Source: Methanoregula sp. (GTDB lineage Archaea > Halobacteriota > Methanomicrobia > Methanomicrobiales > Methanospirillaceae). From it: 64,000 bases of DNA. The stretch is taken from positions 192,588 to 256,587 of the forward strand of contig JBAZQB010000005.1 in NCBI GenBank assembly GCA_041645435.1. Direction: 5' to 3'. The notes beneath the pieces were generated by a model. It was not told where the DNA came from and made no database searches. It saw only the letters and a list, made by a program, of their open reading frames with translations. Shown here piece by piece: positions 54,868 to 63,927 of this stretch. Numbering within the stretch: position 1 is the first letter of the stretch; every line of letters begins with the position of its first letter. Both the position numbers and the translations under genes were made by a program.

Positions 54868-55914
54868 TCATCCTGATGTTTTCCAGATCTTCCCGCTGGA
54901 ATCTAAATTCTTATACCATTGGATATATTTAGGGAATCCCACCTCGATCGGATTCTTGGGAGCATATCCAATCATTTTTTGTGCCTTTTTCACACTGAGC
55001 GTGCCACGGAACGGCATCAATTTATCTCTCACGACATATTCAAGGGATATATCAGGGAATTCACTTTGAACAATTTTTGCCAAATCATTAAGTGATCGCG
55101 ACTCGCCGTATGTCATATTGAACGTTTGGTTGCGGGCAGCTGGATGACGGATAGTTTGGATGATCCCAGATACGAGGTCTTCAACAAAGGTAAAATCCAG
55201 ACGTTCCGATCCATCCCCGTCAACTCGCAGAGATTGCCCTTTCATCGCACTCTCGATAAAGATCTGACCAACACGACGGCTGACGCAACGCGGACCATAC
55301 AGGGCGGATGGGCGGATGATCGTATAGGGCAAATCGAAAACCTGGTTATATCCAATAACCATCTTCTCTCCAGCAACCTTGAGAGCGCCATAAATACCTA
55401 ATGAATTTAAAGGTGATTCTTCATTAACCTCTGGCGTCAGAAAATTACCGTAGACCATACTTGACGATAAATAAATGAAGTGTTCAAGACGATTGCGGGC
55501 ATTATCGAGAGCATTTTCAAGAGTACGGAGACTGTGATCAAAAGTACTGTAGGGATCCTTGTTCGACTTTCCAGCGTGAGATACTGCTGCAAGATGAACA
55601 ATTGCATCCGGTTTTATATGATCAAGAATCTTGCTTAAAGCATGATAATCCCGTGCATCCTGAATATGTAACGGAATATTGGCAGTTTCCATCAATTCAA
55701 GACGCTGGTTGATCATGCGGAGATAGAGATCCCGGTTTGGAGAGGTCGAACTTGCTGAGGCAAACGTCATCAGGTTGTTTACTTGCAGGCTATCAATAAC
55801 CTCAACTTTTGCTCCTTGGGATTTCAGTTCAAGTGCCAAATTGTGACCAATAAAACCCGCACCTCCGATGAGTGCAATCCTTCGATCCTTAATATCCAAC
55901 AACTCATTTGTCAT
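54868..55914 (-). CDS. NAD-dependent epimerase/dehydratase
   Basis: An extended SDR of 348 residues: RIALIGGAGFIGHNLALEL, then LSSSMVYGNF as serine motif and IYGALKVAGEK with catalytic Tyr/Lys. RPSALYGPRCVSRRVGQIF and RLDFTFVEDLVSGI follow. An insert of about 20 residues after the first beta-alpha unit (NNLMTFASASSTSPNRDLYL) is characteristic of a subset of epimerases in glycan loci. It overlaps the aminotransferase gene by 4 bp. Confidence 0.85.
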   Translation of the reverse strand: MTNELLDIKDRRIALIGGAGFIGHNLALELKSQGAKVEVIDSLQVNNLMTFASASSTSPNRDLYLRMINQRLELMETANIPLHIQDARDYHALSKILDHIKPDAIVHLAAVSHAGKSNKDPYSTFDHSLRTLENALDNARNRLEHFIYLSSSMVYGNFLTPEVNEESPLNSLGIYGALKVAGEKMVIGYNQVFDLPYTIIRPSALYGPRCVSRRVGQIFIESAMKGQSLRVDGDGSERLDFTFVEDLVSGIIQTIRHPAARNQTFNMTYGESRSLNDLAKIVQSEFPDISLEYVVRDKLMPFRGTLSVKKAQKMIGYAPKNPIEVGFPKYIQWYKNLDSSGKIWKTSG

Positions 55915-57074
55915 ATTCTCAAATCCTTAAGAGTATCACTGACATTTTCTGCAATATACTCCATGTCTTCACAGTTCAGATGTGGTCCAACTGGCAATGC
56001 AATGGATTGATCGCTGATGCGCTCCGCCTGCGGGAATGACTGTGGATTGTATCCATATTTATTACGGTAATATGCCATACGCGGCACAGGCTGGGGATAA
56101 TATACACTTGTTCCAACTCCTTTCTGATTGAGAGTAGTAACCGCTTCGTTGCGCTTCTTAGCCAGAACTCCATCTAACACTATACTAAGGCAATAGTGAC
56201 TGTTTACAACATCTTTGTGCTGTGAATCCAGAATTGAAATATCCGGAATATCGGATAATTTCTTTTTTAGCAGGAGGAAATTTTCCTTTCTTCGTTTCAG
56301 GATTTCATCGACACGACTTAGCTGTACGCGACCGATAGATGCATTAATATCGCTCATGCGGTAGTTTATCCCCAGTGTGGGCACATCATACATTCCCGGT
56401 ATGCTTCGTTCCCCAAAATTCCGATCGACTCCAAAAGCCCGGGCTTTCATAACGCTCTCCGCAAGATCCTTATGCCTAGTTACAAACATACCCCCATCGC
56501 CAGTGGTGAGATGTTTGACCGGATAAAAAGAGAAACACCCGGCATCCCCAAATAGTCCCACATGTTTATCTTTAAATCTTGAGCCCACTGCAAGGGCACA
56601 ATCCTCAATAATCTTCAGTTTGTGTTTTTTTGCGATATCGGTGATTGCATCCATGTCACACGGGATGCCCAGAAAATGAACCAGACCAATAGCTTTTGTC
56701 TTTTTTGTAATAAGCGGTTCAATGTTCTCCGGAGTTATATTCCCCGTCTGCGGATCGCAATCCAAAAAAACAGACTTTGCTCCAACAACTTCTACTGCAT
56801 GCGCAGTGGCGACATGGGTCTGAGCTGCGACAATCACTTCATCGCCATGTCCGATTCCCATCTGCCAGTATGCCAGGTGCAGAGCAGCCATACAGGAGCT
56901 CACAGCCACACAATGTGTTTCTGCCCCACCCATGAACTGTCCAAATTCGCTTTCAAATGCCTTGTTCTGGGGGCCGTGAGTGAGAATGTCACCTTTCAGG
57001 ACTTCAAGGACGGCCTCCCGTTCCCTATCAGTAATCCATGGTTTGGCAAATTGGATTGAACGCTTTGTCATCAT
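55911..57074 (-). CDS. PLP-dependent sugar aminotransferase (DegT/DnrJ/EryC1), second copy
   Basis: A 387-residue sugar aminotransferase: SSCMAALHLAYWQMG binds PLP phosphate, IEDCALAVGSRF has the ring aspartate, and FSFYPVKHLTTGDGGM carries the Schiff-base lysine. INYRMSDINASIGRVQL is typical. It shares little beyond motifs with the copy at 38.7 kb and is closer to the PseC/ArnB/WbpE group. It is translationally linked both to the epimerase and to the oxidoreductase gene. Confidence 0.9.
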   Translation of the reverse strand: MMTKRSIQFAKPWITDREREAVLEVLKGDILTHGPQNKAFESEFGQFMGGAETHCVAVSSCMAALHLAYWQMGIGHGDEVIVAAQTHVATAHAVEVVGAKSVFLDCDPQTGNITPENIEPLITKKTKAIGLVHFLGIPCDMDAITDIAKKHKLKIIEDCALAVGSRFKDKHVGLFGDAGCFSFYPVKHLTTGDGGMFVTRHKDLAESVMKARAFGVDRNFGERSIPGMYDVPTLGINYRMSDINASIGRVQLSRVDEILKRRKENFLLLKKKLSDIPDISILDSQHKDVVNSHYCLSIVLDGVLAKKRNEAVTTLNQKGVGTSVYYPQPVPRMAYYRNKYGYNPQSFPQAERISDQSIALPVGPHLNCEDMEYIAENVSDTLKDLRI

Positions 57075-58072
57075 AGGTACTCTATCAATTCTTGTTTTTG
57101 AGTTTTTATTGATTGGTCAGATGCAACGCTGATGCTTATCCCGTCAAATATCATCTGTGTTTCATCTGTAATATTCTTCTTGGTCAGGATAGCAGATACA
57201 AATGCTGGGATCAAATCCCCTTTGGTCTCCGGGAGTGGGGAGAGTGTAACCCGTTGTGCCATTGTATCAGGATCCCGGCTCTTGTGCAAGCGTGGGCCGG
57301 CATCATCGTAAAAAAACGTTGCTTCTGTTCCGTAAATTCGTATGACATGCTGATGACGGTGAATACAGCCAAAATTTGCTGTGATTCTACCGATCATACC
57401 AGAATCAAATTGCATGATAGAGGTAACAAAATCATTATACCGAAATTTTGTTCCCTCGCTGCATATTCGATTTCCCGCAGTAAATACCGTTTTTGGGCGC
57501 TGGCCGGTCAGCCACAGCATTAAGTCAATCATATGGATTCCCCCCCCTTCCATAACAGAATAATCCACGACAGTGTTTCTCCATTCATCGGTAATTTTAT
57601 GCAATCTACCGTAGAGATATTCGCCATCAAATGCATATACATGACCAAATAAACCTTGTTGGATCTGATCCTTCAGCCATTTGTATAATGGGGCCTCACG
57701 TAGAATCAGATTACATCCAAGGTTAAGTTTTTGTAAATTCCAAACCTGTTTGATTTGTAATGCCTGGTTGAGCGTCTGGCAAAGAGGTTTTTCGACAAAG
57801 ACATGTTTTCCTGCATTCAATGCTGAAATAACCTGATTAGCATGCGCATCATCATACGACGCGATAGATATAATATTAATATCCGTATCGAATATGAGCT
57901 CTTGAGAATTTTTTGTGAGAAATACCCCGGGATATTGTTTTTCTGCCAACGCCAGTTTTTCATCTGAAAAGTCACAAATGGCGACTACATTACAATGGGG
58001 ATTCCGCAGGTATGCTTTAACGTGTTGTTCCCCAACGCCCAATCCGATGACTCCAACACGTAGTTGTCTCAT
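57071..58072 (-). CDS. Gfo/Idh/MocA-family oxidoreductase, second copy
   Basis: A protein of about 333 residues: LRVGVIGLGVGEQHVKAYL is the nucleotide motif, VFVEKPLCQTLNQAL the EKP motif, and MEGGGIHMIDLMLWLTGQ holds the catalytic histidine. The combination with a DegT aminotransferase and an acetyltransferase in the same operon recalls WbpB-WbpE-WbpD, which install a 3-acetamido group on UDP-GlcNAcA. ATG 58072 gives a family-like start; GTG at 58084 is possible. Confidence 0.86.
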   Translation of the reverse strand: MRQLRVGVIGLGVGEQHVKAYLRNPHCNVVAICDFSDEKLALAEKQYPGVFLTKNSQELIFDTDINIISIASYDDAHANQVISALNAGKHVFVEKPLCQTLNQALQIKQVWNLQKLNLGCNLILREAPLYKWLKDQIQQGLFGHVYAFDGEYLYGRLHKITDEWRNTVVDYSVMEGGGIHMIDLMLWLTGQRPKTVFTAGNRICSEGTKFRYNDFVTSIMQFDSGMIGRITANFGCIHRHQHVIRIYGTEATFFYDDAGPRLHKSRDPDTMAQRVTLSPLPETKGDLIPAFVSAILTKKNITDETQMIFDGISISVASDQSIKTQKQELIEYL

Positions 58073-58087
58073 TTTCCAGCTCACTAT

Positions 58088-58780
58088 TCAATTAGTACAA
58101 ATTTCTCGATACATTCCCAAAACTTCTTCAAGATGATAATCCCAATGAGGCCTTGTCATTCTTTTTATAATGCTTGAAAAAACCTGCATATCCTGAATTG
58201 TATCGACAGAGAGATGAACACTGTGATAATCTGTTAGTGATGTAAAATTAAATATTTTAAATTCTTCGGGATTACGATAAAAAAATTTTGTAACATGTTC
58301 GAAATCATCCGAATTATTCATTTGAGAATAGATTTTCTTAAATGTACTAGTCCGGACAATTTCGACCGATTGCCCTGAAGGATAAGAGCGTGGAAAAACA
58401 TTTGTCACCAGATCAAAATCTCCATCAATGAATAAATTAACACCTTGATCAATCAGATGTTGATCGATGAGTGGACTATCTCCATTGACCCGAACAAATG
58501 CATCCCACCGTTCTTTCTCTAAAATTTCTTTAAACCGGCTGGCAACGTCATTCAAAGAACCTCGATAACAGGAACCCTGATTTTTTCTACAAAATTCCTC
58601 GATTTGATCATCACTTTTTTCCCGGGAGGTTGCAATTACAAATTCTTTGATTATACTGCATTGTTCTAGTCTTTCCAAAATATACTGTATCAATGGCTTG
58701 CCATTCACTTCATGTAATACTTTTCCGGGAAGTCTTTGCGAACTCATTCTTGCTTGTATAATCGCACCAATTTTCAGCAT
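58088..58780 (-). CDS. Cytidylyltransferase (SpsF/PseF-like)
   Basis: A 230-residue nucleotidyltransferase with IIQARMSSQRLPGKVL, the motif of SpsF-type enzymes rather than the RGGSK of NeuA, and VRVNGDSPLIDQHLID, the family's GDxPL segment. It would activate the second NeuB product as a CMP-sugar, as PseF does. It is the first gene of the long minus-strand operon down to 48.8 kb. Confidence 0.87.
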   Translation of the reverse strand: MLKIGAIIQARMSSQRLPGKVLHEVNGKPLIQYILERLEQCSIIKEFVIATSREKSDDQIEEFCRKNQGSCYRGSLNDVASRFKEILEKERWDAFVRVNGDSPLIDQHLIDQGVNLFIDGDFDLVTNVFPRSYPSGQSVEIVRTSTFKKIYSQMNNSDDFEHVTKFFYRNPEEFKIFNFTSLTDYHSVHLSVDTIQDMQVFSSIIKRMTRPHWDYHLEEVLGMYREICTN

Positions 58781-58928
58781 TTCAATAACAAACCTCGATA
58801 GACTTAAACCATAAATCCCGAATCATAATATCGGAAAATACAAAAATGTTGTTCAGGTTTTATCATTAAACAATTCCTTATCATACTCACTTTATTTAAA
58901 CCTTTAAGGCCCTCCAACATTGTTAGAT

Positions 58929-60212
58929 TTATGGGCATTTCCATTCATGATCAACATAAAAAAATCCATTTCCTCCTTTTTGAATATTAAATCCCGTTTT
59001 ATTCGGATCGCATTCATCAATTGAAAATGAATATGCATTTTCTACACGATCAATGACTTCGGTACCATGAATAACAAGCCCGCAATATATCAAATAATTC
59101 CCAGAATAGAGTTTTAATGGATTGATGCGGCATTCAATTATATTCATACCCGGTTTTACAAAGATATCCTGTCCATGAATATATCCGGAATCAAAAAGAC
59201 AAATACTTTGCATTTCGTCTGAAATACGGATCTCCGCCGCACACCGCAGATCAATTCCAGATTCCACCTTCATCTGGATAATTAGTGGTTTGAAAGGATC
59301 AATTATTTTCGGATTTCTTTGGCCATCGGATATAACCGTTATATCCACTATTTTTGCACGGAGTGAACAACCGTGTTCCCGCTTTCGTTCCGCAACAGGG
59401 ATACTCCTATCTTCAGACAATCTTTTGCTACCTAAATAAAAATCTACAGCTTTGCTTGTGTCCCCGTCAAATATTATCTGCCCGTCCTCAATAACAATAC
59501 CCCGGCTGCATAACGCTTTTACCGCAGTCATATTATGACTCACAAACAACACAGTCCTCCCTTCCTTTGCCACCTCCTCCATCTTCCCCAAACACTTCTT
59601 CTGAAATGCTACATCCCCAACCGCCAGCACTTCATCAACAACAAGAATCTCCGGTTCCAGATGCGCCGCCACCGCAAATGCAAGCCGTACATACATCCCG
59701 CTTGAATACCGCTTCACAGGTGTATCAATGAATTTGTCAATCTCGGCAAACCTGACAATCTCATCGAACTTTTGTTCAATTTCCCCTTTGTGCATCCCCA
59801 GGATGGCGCCATTCAGAAAAATATTTTCCCTGCCGGTAAGTTCGGGGTGAAAACCAGTCCCCACCTCAAGCAGACTTGCAACCCTTCCCTTGATTTTGAT
59901 AGTACCACTTGTTGGGGCAGTCACCCGCGATATAATCTTGAGCAGAGTTGACTTGCCCGCGCCATTGCGACCAATGATACCTACAACTTCCCCCTGCCGG
60001 ACATCAAATGAGACCTCCTTTAATGCACAAAACCTAGCGTTGGTACTATTCAGCTGCTCCCGGTTAACTGAACCAATCCTGGCGTTGGGATCTTTGGTTC
60101 CCCGGATTTTTGCCCACCCGCTTTGTATATCGCGGAATAAATAACCCTGTCCGATGGTACCAAGGCGATATTCTTTGTAAAGATTTTCTACACGAATCAC
60201 GACATCACTCAT
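58929..60212 (-). CDS. wzt: Polysaccharide ABC transporter, ATP-binding protein
   Basis: The ATPase of a Wzm/Wzt exporter that moves the finished glycan across the membrane. Walker A is GRNGAGKST (81-89), the signature is KRYSSGMYVRLAFA, Walker B is ILVVDEVLAVGD, and the H-loop is FVSHN. After about residue 275 a C-terminal beta-sandwich of 150 residues (Wzt_C) is present, which in bacteria binds the O-antigen end. ATG at 60212 gives MSDVVIRVENLYKEY; GGGGAG is ten bases upstream. It follows the permease gene with overlapping ends. Confidence 0.93.
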   Translation of the reverse strand: MSDVVIRVENLYKEYRLGTIGQGYLFRDIQSGWAKIRGTKDPNARIGSVNREQLNSTNARFCALKEVSFDVRQGEVVGIIGRNGAGKSTLLKIISRVTAPTSGTIKIKGRVASLLEVGTGFHPELTGRENIFLNGAILGMHKGEIEQKFDEIVRFAEIDKFIDTPVKRYSSGMYVRLAFAVAAHLEPEILVVDEVLAVGDVAFQKKCLGKMEEVAKEGRTVLFVSHNMTAVKALCSRGIVIEDGQIIFDGDTSKAVDFYLGSKRLSEDRSIPVAERKREHGCSLRAKIVDITVISDGQRNPKIIDPFKPLIIQMKVESGIDLRCAAEIRISDEMQSICLFDSGYIHGQDIFVKPGMNIIECRINPLKLYSGNYLIYCGLVIHGTEVIDRVENAYSFSIDECDPNKTGFNIQKGGNGFFYVDHEWKCP

Positions 60213-60229
60213 ATGACTGGTTCTCCCCA

Positions 60230-61093
60230 TCAAATGGTATCCATGAATGTTTTTTCAACACGGCTGAACAGCACGATTCCAATCACTAATATCAGAATGG
60301 TCATAGCGAAACTCACTCCCAATACCCAAGGTTGTATCGCTCCGGAACCGAGAAACGCGTAACGAAAAGTCTCGATAATCGCAGTCATAGGATTAAGAGC
60401 GAACAACCACTGCCATTGTGCCGGGATCTGGGATAATGGATAGACAATAGGAGTTGCATACATCCAGAGCTGGACTCCGAATCCCAGTGCAAACGTCAGG
60501 TCACGGTATTTAGTTGTCAGACTTGAGATCACTATCCCCATACCGAGTCCGAGTGCCGCCATCTGGATCAGCAACACAGGTACAAGTAAAAGCCATATAT
60601 TTGGGTGAATATCTGATCCGGTCAGATAAAAATAGCACATGAATGCCAAAAATAATCCGAACTGAATTGCAAACGCTATAAGATTGGATATTACCACTGA
60701 AATTGGTACAACCAGGCGTGGGAAATATACTTTGCCAAATATCGCAGCGTTAGTGATGAATGTATTCGATGTCTGGGTCATGCAACTGGCAAAATATGTC
60801 CAGGCAACAGTACCTGACATATAAAATAAAAATGGGGGTAAACCATCAGTTGGAATTTGAGCAACTCTACTGAAAATTATGGTAAAGACTACGGTCGTAA
60901 AGAGCGGTTGCAACAAAAACCACAACGGTCCCAGCACCGTCTGCTTATAATACGCAACAAAATCCCGGCGCACAAAAAGGAAGATCAAATCCCGGTATCG
61001 CCAAAGTTCAGATAAATCGATGTCAAACCATCCACTACGTGAACGAATTTCCATGGTCCAGTTGGAATCATCGTTGTCAGAAATGGATATCAC
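60230..61093 (-). CDS. wzm: Polysaccharide ABC transporter, permease protein
   Basis: An ABC-2-type permease of up to 287 residues: ELWRYRDLIFLFVRRDF is the cytoplasmic amphipathic start, KQTVLGPLWFLLQPL begins helix 1, and six membrane segments follow (about 55-80, 88-115, 130-155, 160-190, 200-225, 255-280). YATPIVYPLSQIP and NPMTAIIETFR are family signatures. Start is GTG at 61093, overlapping the stop of an ABC-ATPase relic; ATG at 61054 (MEIRSRSGWF) also fits the family N-terminus. Confidence 0.92.
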   Translation of the reverse strand: MISISDNDDSNWTMEIRSRSGWFDIDLSELWRYRDLIFLFVRRDFVAYYKQTVLGPLWFLLQPLFTTVVFTIIFSRVAQIPTDGLPPFLFYMSGTVAWTYFASCMTQTSNTFITNAAIFGKVYFPRLVVPISVVISNLIAFAIQFGLFLAFMCYFYLTGSDIHPNIWLLLVPVLLIQMAALGLGMGIVISSLTTKYRDLTFALGFGVQLWMYATPIVYPLSQIPAQWQWLFALNPMTAIIETFRYAFLGSGAIQPWVLGVSFAMTILILVIGIVLFSRVEKTFMDTI

Positions 61094-61266
61094 CCACTCG
61101 GAAAAAACCCGATCTCAATAGCATACCCTCTCTTTACCGCAAACGAACGGCGTTTCACTGAATTGACAATCACATCGCGGAGGGTGTGAAATTGTTCCTT
61201 CGGTCCGCCAAGTTTGTATTTCTTGCAGAAATGATTTATGCGGATGGCGATGTTATCGAGGGTTAT
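61090..61266 (-). pseudogene. Relic of a second Wzt-like ABC ATPase (N-terminus)
   Basis: Reading on the minus strand gives ITLDNIAIRINHFCKKYKLG, GPKEQFHTLRDVIVNSVKRR, then unrelated residues and a stop. The first part matches the N-terminus of polysaccharide ABC ATPases (ENLSKRYxIGGPxExYxTLRDxI). The rest of the ATPase is missing, and the likely start codon is now ATA (61266-61264) with GGAG upstream. The relic ends in a 4-bp overlap with wzm, so a deletion seems to have joined an old wzt start to the present exporter operon. Confidence 0.65.
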
Positions 61267-61383
61267 GGGATACGCGCTCCTGTGATTTAATAATTATATG
61301 TGGTGATGATGAATTAAAGTTTCATCCATGTTGTGTGGTATACCGAATTAATTTTGCATATATATTCATTTCTGCGTATAGGA

Positions 61384-61575
61384 TTATATTCGGTCTAAAG
61401 ACAAACAATACCAGAAGGCATTAGCAAATTCATCGTAATAGAGACTCATGTAGGGTTTGATTACATTCTGCCAGTGACCCATTTTATCGATTGGACTAAA
61501 CTTGTCAATCCTTCGTTCAATTTCCCCGAAGTACCGTTCTATTTTTGTTAGTTTGAGGATGTTTCACTGTGGCGA
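61384..61575 (-). pseudogene. IS481-like transposase relic (C-terminus)
   Basis: On the minus strand one frame reads KHPQTNKN, and after a one-base shift the next reads IERYFGEIERRIDKFSPI, DKMGHWQNVIKPYMSLYYDE and FANAFWYCLSLDRI before a stop. This is the C-terminal part of an integrase-core transposase (HPQTNGKxER...W.N.IKPHxSLNYD...AFWxRLxxER). The frameshift and the missing catalytic core make it non-functional. Confidence 0.7.
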
Positions 61576-61834
61576 CGATCTATTTGATATCAAATAATTT
61601 CAGGATAGGACATTATTAAAAAAGCAGGAAAAAATGTTAATATCTGATCTGAAACCCATCCTATATCATAGAAAATTCTCCAAGATAATAGATATTACTA
61701 GAAAATAATTAATGAATATGCTCTCTGACGCAAAACCGGATTTACTCCTCAAATTTATTAAGCAATCATTAAAGGACATGATCTGCAATGAGGAATGCAG
61801 TTAACAAATCCTCAAAGAATCAGAAAAAGAAACG
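61576..61834. other. A/T-rich intergenic region
   Basis: No gene recognised. Presumably contains the promoter of the glycosyltransferase downstream; part may be further transposon debris. Confidence 0.3.
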
Positions 61835-61846
61835 GTGTGTGAACAT

Positions 61847-63139
61847 ATGAACGATCCAAACTTCAAGATTCTATTCTTCACGGATTCTTACCCTTATTCA
61901 TCCGCTGCTGAAGATACATTTATTGAACCTGAACTGCCGCATTTAATGACTGCCTTTTCATCGATTTCACTCATTCCCAAATCATCGGAAGGTGAAAAAA
62001 AAGATGTTTCAAACGGGATTTATGTAGATCTCTCTTTAGCCCAGTTATTAATGTCAAATTGTTTTATCGCTTACTTGGTGCATAATACACTATTATCTGT
62101 TACTTCAAAGATTTTTTATCGTGAAATTTTGAAAAAACCTAAAAAAACATTACACCCGGTATCTATTGTCAGACTTATTTTGTTTCTTGGAACCGCTATA
62201 CAAACAAAAAAATGGGTTGAAAAATATATTATATCCAATAATATTGATTTTTCGAAAACAATTTTCTATACTTACTGGAATTATGGAACAACCATGGGTA
62301 TATGTTTTGCAAAGGAAATATATCCCGAAATGATTGTGATATCCAGGGCGCATGCAGCAGATCTCTATGAAGAACAACATAATCCCCATTATATCCCATT
62401 TCGGCCGGAAATTTTTAAAAGTATTAACAAAGTTTTTGCTGATTCAGAGAACGGCAAAAAATATCTTTTAACCCAATATCCTGAAGGAGATTCAATAATC
62501 AGATTGTCACAAATGGGGGTTAATGTGCAGGACTTTATTACTGCTTCTTCAAATGATGGCATTTTCAGGATTGTTTCATGCTCTTATTTTGTAACATTTA
62601 AAAGAATTGATTTATTAATACTTGGTCTTTGTGAATTGGGAAAAATGAGAAAAAACCAGGTTTTCGAGTGGGTTCATATTGGGGACGGTCCATTGAGGTC
62701 TGAATTGGAGAAGGTGGCGAATGAAACACTGCCAAAAAACATCCGGCATTCATTCTTAGGTATTTTACCAAATCCTGATTTAATCGAGTATTATAAAAAT
62801 AATAAAATTGATGTTTTTATTAATGTAAGTGCATCAGAAGGTACCCCCGTATCGATTATGGAAGCTCAAAGTTGCAGCATACCTGTTATCGCAACATCTG
62901 TGGGAGGAAATACTGAAATTGTTACAAATGAAAATGGATTTTTATTAAATGAGTCTCCCACCCCTCTGGAGATTGCAAATGCAATATGTACCTTTTTAGA
63001 TAATCCATCGATAACAATGCAGAAAAAGGAGATAAGCAGACAGAATTGGAATGAGAAATATAATTCAGAAAAAAATTTTCAATGTTTTGTTCAGGATTTG
63101 GTAGAATTATTAAATAATCGAAAAAAAGGTATCATGTGA
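61847..63139 (+). CDS. Glycosyltransferase family 4
   Basis: A protein of about 430 residues with a GT-B fold. The N-terminal domain starts with FKILFFTDSYPYSSAAEDTF; the C-terminal domain has RIVSCSYFVTFKRIDLLILG, WVHIGDGPLRSELEK, HSFLGILPNPDLIEYY and the donor-binding SASEGTPVSIMEAQSCSIPV with the conserved E-x7-E. Probably transfers a sugar to a lipid-linked glycan on the cytoplasmic side. The ATG at 61847 is used; GTG at 61835 would add four residues. It overlaps the convergent HisF-like gene by 8 bp at its 3' end. Confidence 0.88.
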   Translation: MNDPNFKILFFTDSYPYSSAAEDTFIEPELPHLMTAFSSISLIPKSSEGEKKDVSNGIYVDLSLAQLLMSNCFIAYLVHNTLLSVTSKIFYREILKKPKKTLHPVSIVRLILFLGTAIQTKKWVEKYIISNNIDFSKTIFYTYWNYGTTMGICFAKEIYPEMIVISRAHAADLYEEQHNPHYIPFRPEIFKSINKVFADSENGKKYLLTQYPEGDSIIRLSQMGVNVQDFITASSNDGIFRIVSCSYFVTFKRIDLLILGLCELGKMRKNQVFEWVHIGDGPLRSELEKVANETLPKNIRHSFLGILPNPDLIEYYKNNKIDVFINVSASEGTPVSIMEAQSCSIPVIATSVGGNTEIVTNENGFLLNESPTPLEIANAICTFLDNPSITMQKKEISRQNWNEKYNSEKNFQCFVQDLVELLNNRKKGIM

Positions 63140-63917
63140 GTATCTCCTGAATTTCCGTTTTCGTTGGATAATTGATCAACACCGCCCTCTTTTTTCCAAA
63201 ATACACAAACATACTTCCTGCTGCAGCTGCAGATGCCCCACCCTCATGAAGTGCACAACTAAAATCCTCCATTGTTCCGGCACCCCCCAGTGCTATTACC
63301 GGAATATGGACTGATGACGATACCTCCTTGATAAGTGGAATATCGTAACCGGTCATAGTTCCATCGCGGTCAATGGAGTTGAGAAGGATCTCTCCAGCAC
63401 CCGCCCTCTCCATACGTATTGCGCATTCTACTGGCCCAGTACCGAGGGGGACTTCTCCGCCATTTGAATAAACTTCATACGAACTATCGTTTGTCCCCTT
63501 CACATCAATGGAGGCGACAATGCTCTGACTCCCGAATTCTGACGAAGCCTGTCGAATGAAATCCGGATTCGTTACCCCGCCGGTATTGATGCAGACCTTC
63601 TCGACTCCTGATTTAAACAACTGGTCTATATCTATCAGGGTTTTTACACCCCCGCCATAGGTAATCGGCATGCAGCTTTCATCGGAGATTTTCGAAATCA
63701 GGGAAAATGGGATACCATTCTTTGAGCATTGCGCACCGGCAGCATCCCTCCGGGATGCCATGATGTCGACAATCACCAGTTCATCCACTTCGTAATCATT
63801 GAAAATTTTTATCGCATAGATTGGTTCGCCGATGTGGCGGGGATTATTGAACTGGATTGTTTTCACAAGAAGTCCGTCTTTTAAAAGAAGGCAGGGAATA
63901 ATTCTTTTCTGGAGCAT
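63132..63917 (-). CDS. hisF: HisF-like barrel (WbuZ/AglZ type), second copy
   Basis: A 261-residue barrel: RIIPCLLLKDGLLVKTIQF at the N-terminus, ITYGGGVKTLIDI, NSIDRDGTMTGYD and ALGGAGTMEDF. Compared with HisF of histidine synthesis, Asp11 is leucine (CLLLKDG), as is usual in WbuZ-type sugar-amidation paralogues, while the Asp130 equivalent (ASIDVKG) is kept. It follows a HisH-like gene on the same strand by ten bases. It is a likely partner of the WbpG-type enzyme at 50-51 kb. Confidence 0.9.
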   Translation of the reverse strand: MLQKRIIPCLLLKDGLLVKTIQFNNPRHIGEPIYAIKIFNDYEVDELVIVDIMASRRDAAGAQCSKNGIPFSLISKISDESCMPITYGGGVKTLIDIDQLFKSGVEKVCINTGGVTNPDFIRQASSEFGSQSIVASIDVKGTNDSSYEVYSNGGEVPLGTGPVECAIRMERAGAGEILLNSIDRDGTMTGYDIPLIKEVSSSVHIPVIALGGAGTMEDFSCALHEGGASAAAAGSMFVYFGKKRAVLINYPTKTEIQEILT

Positions 63918-63927
63918 GGAATGATCC

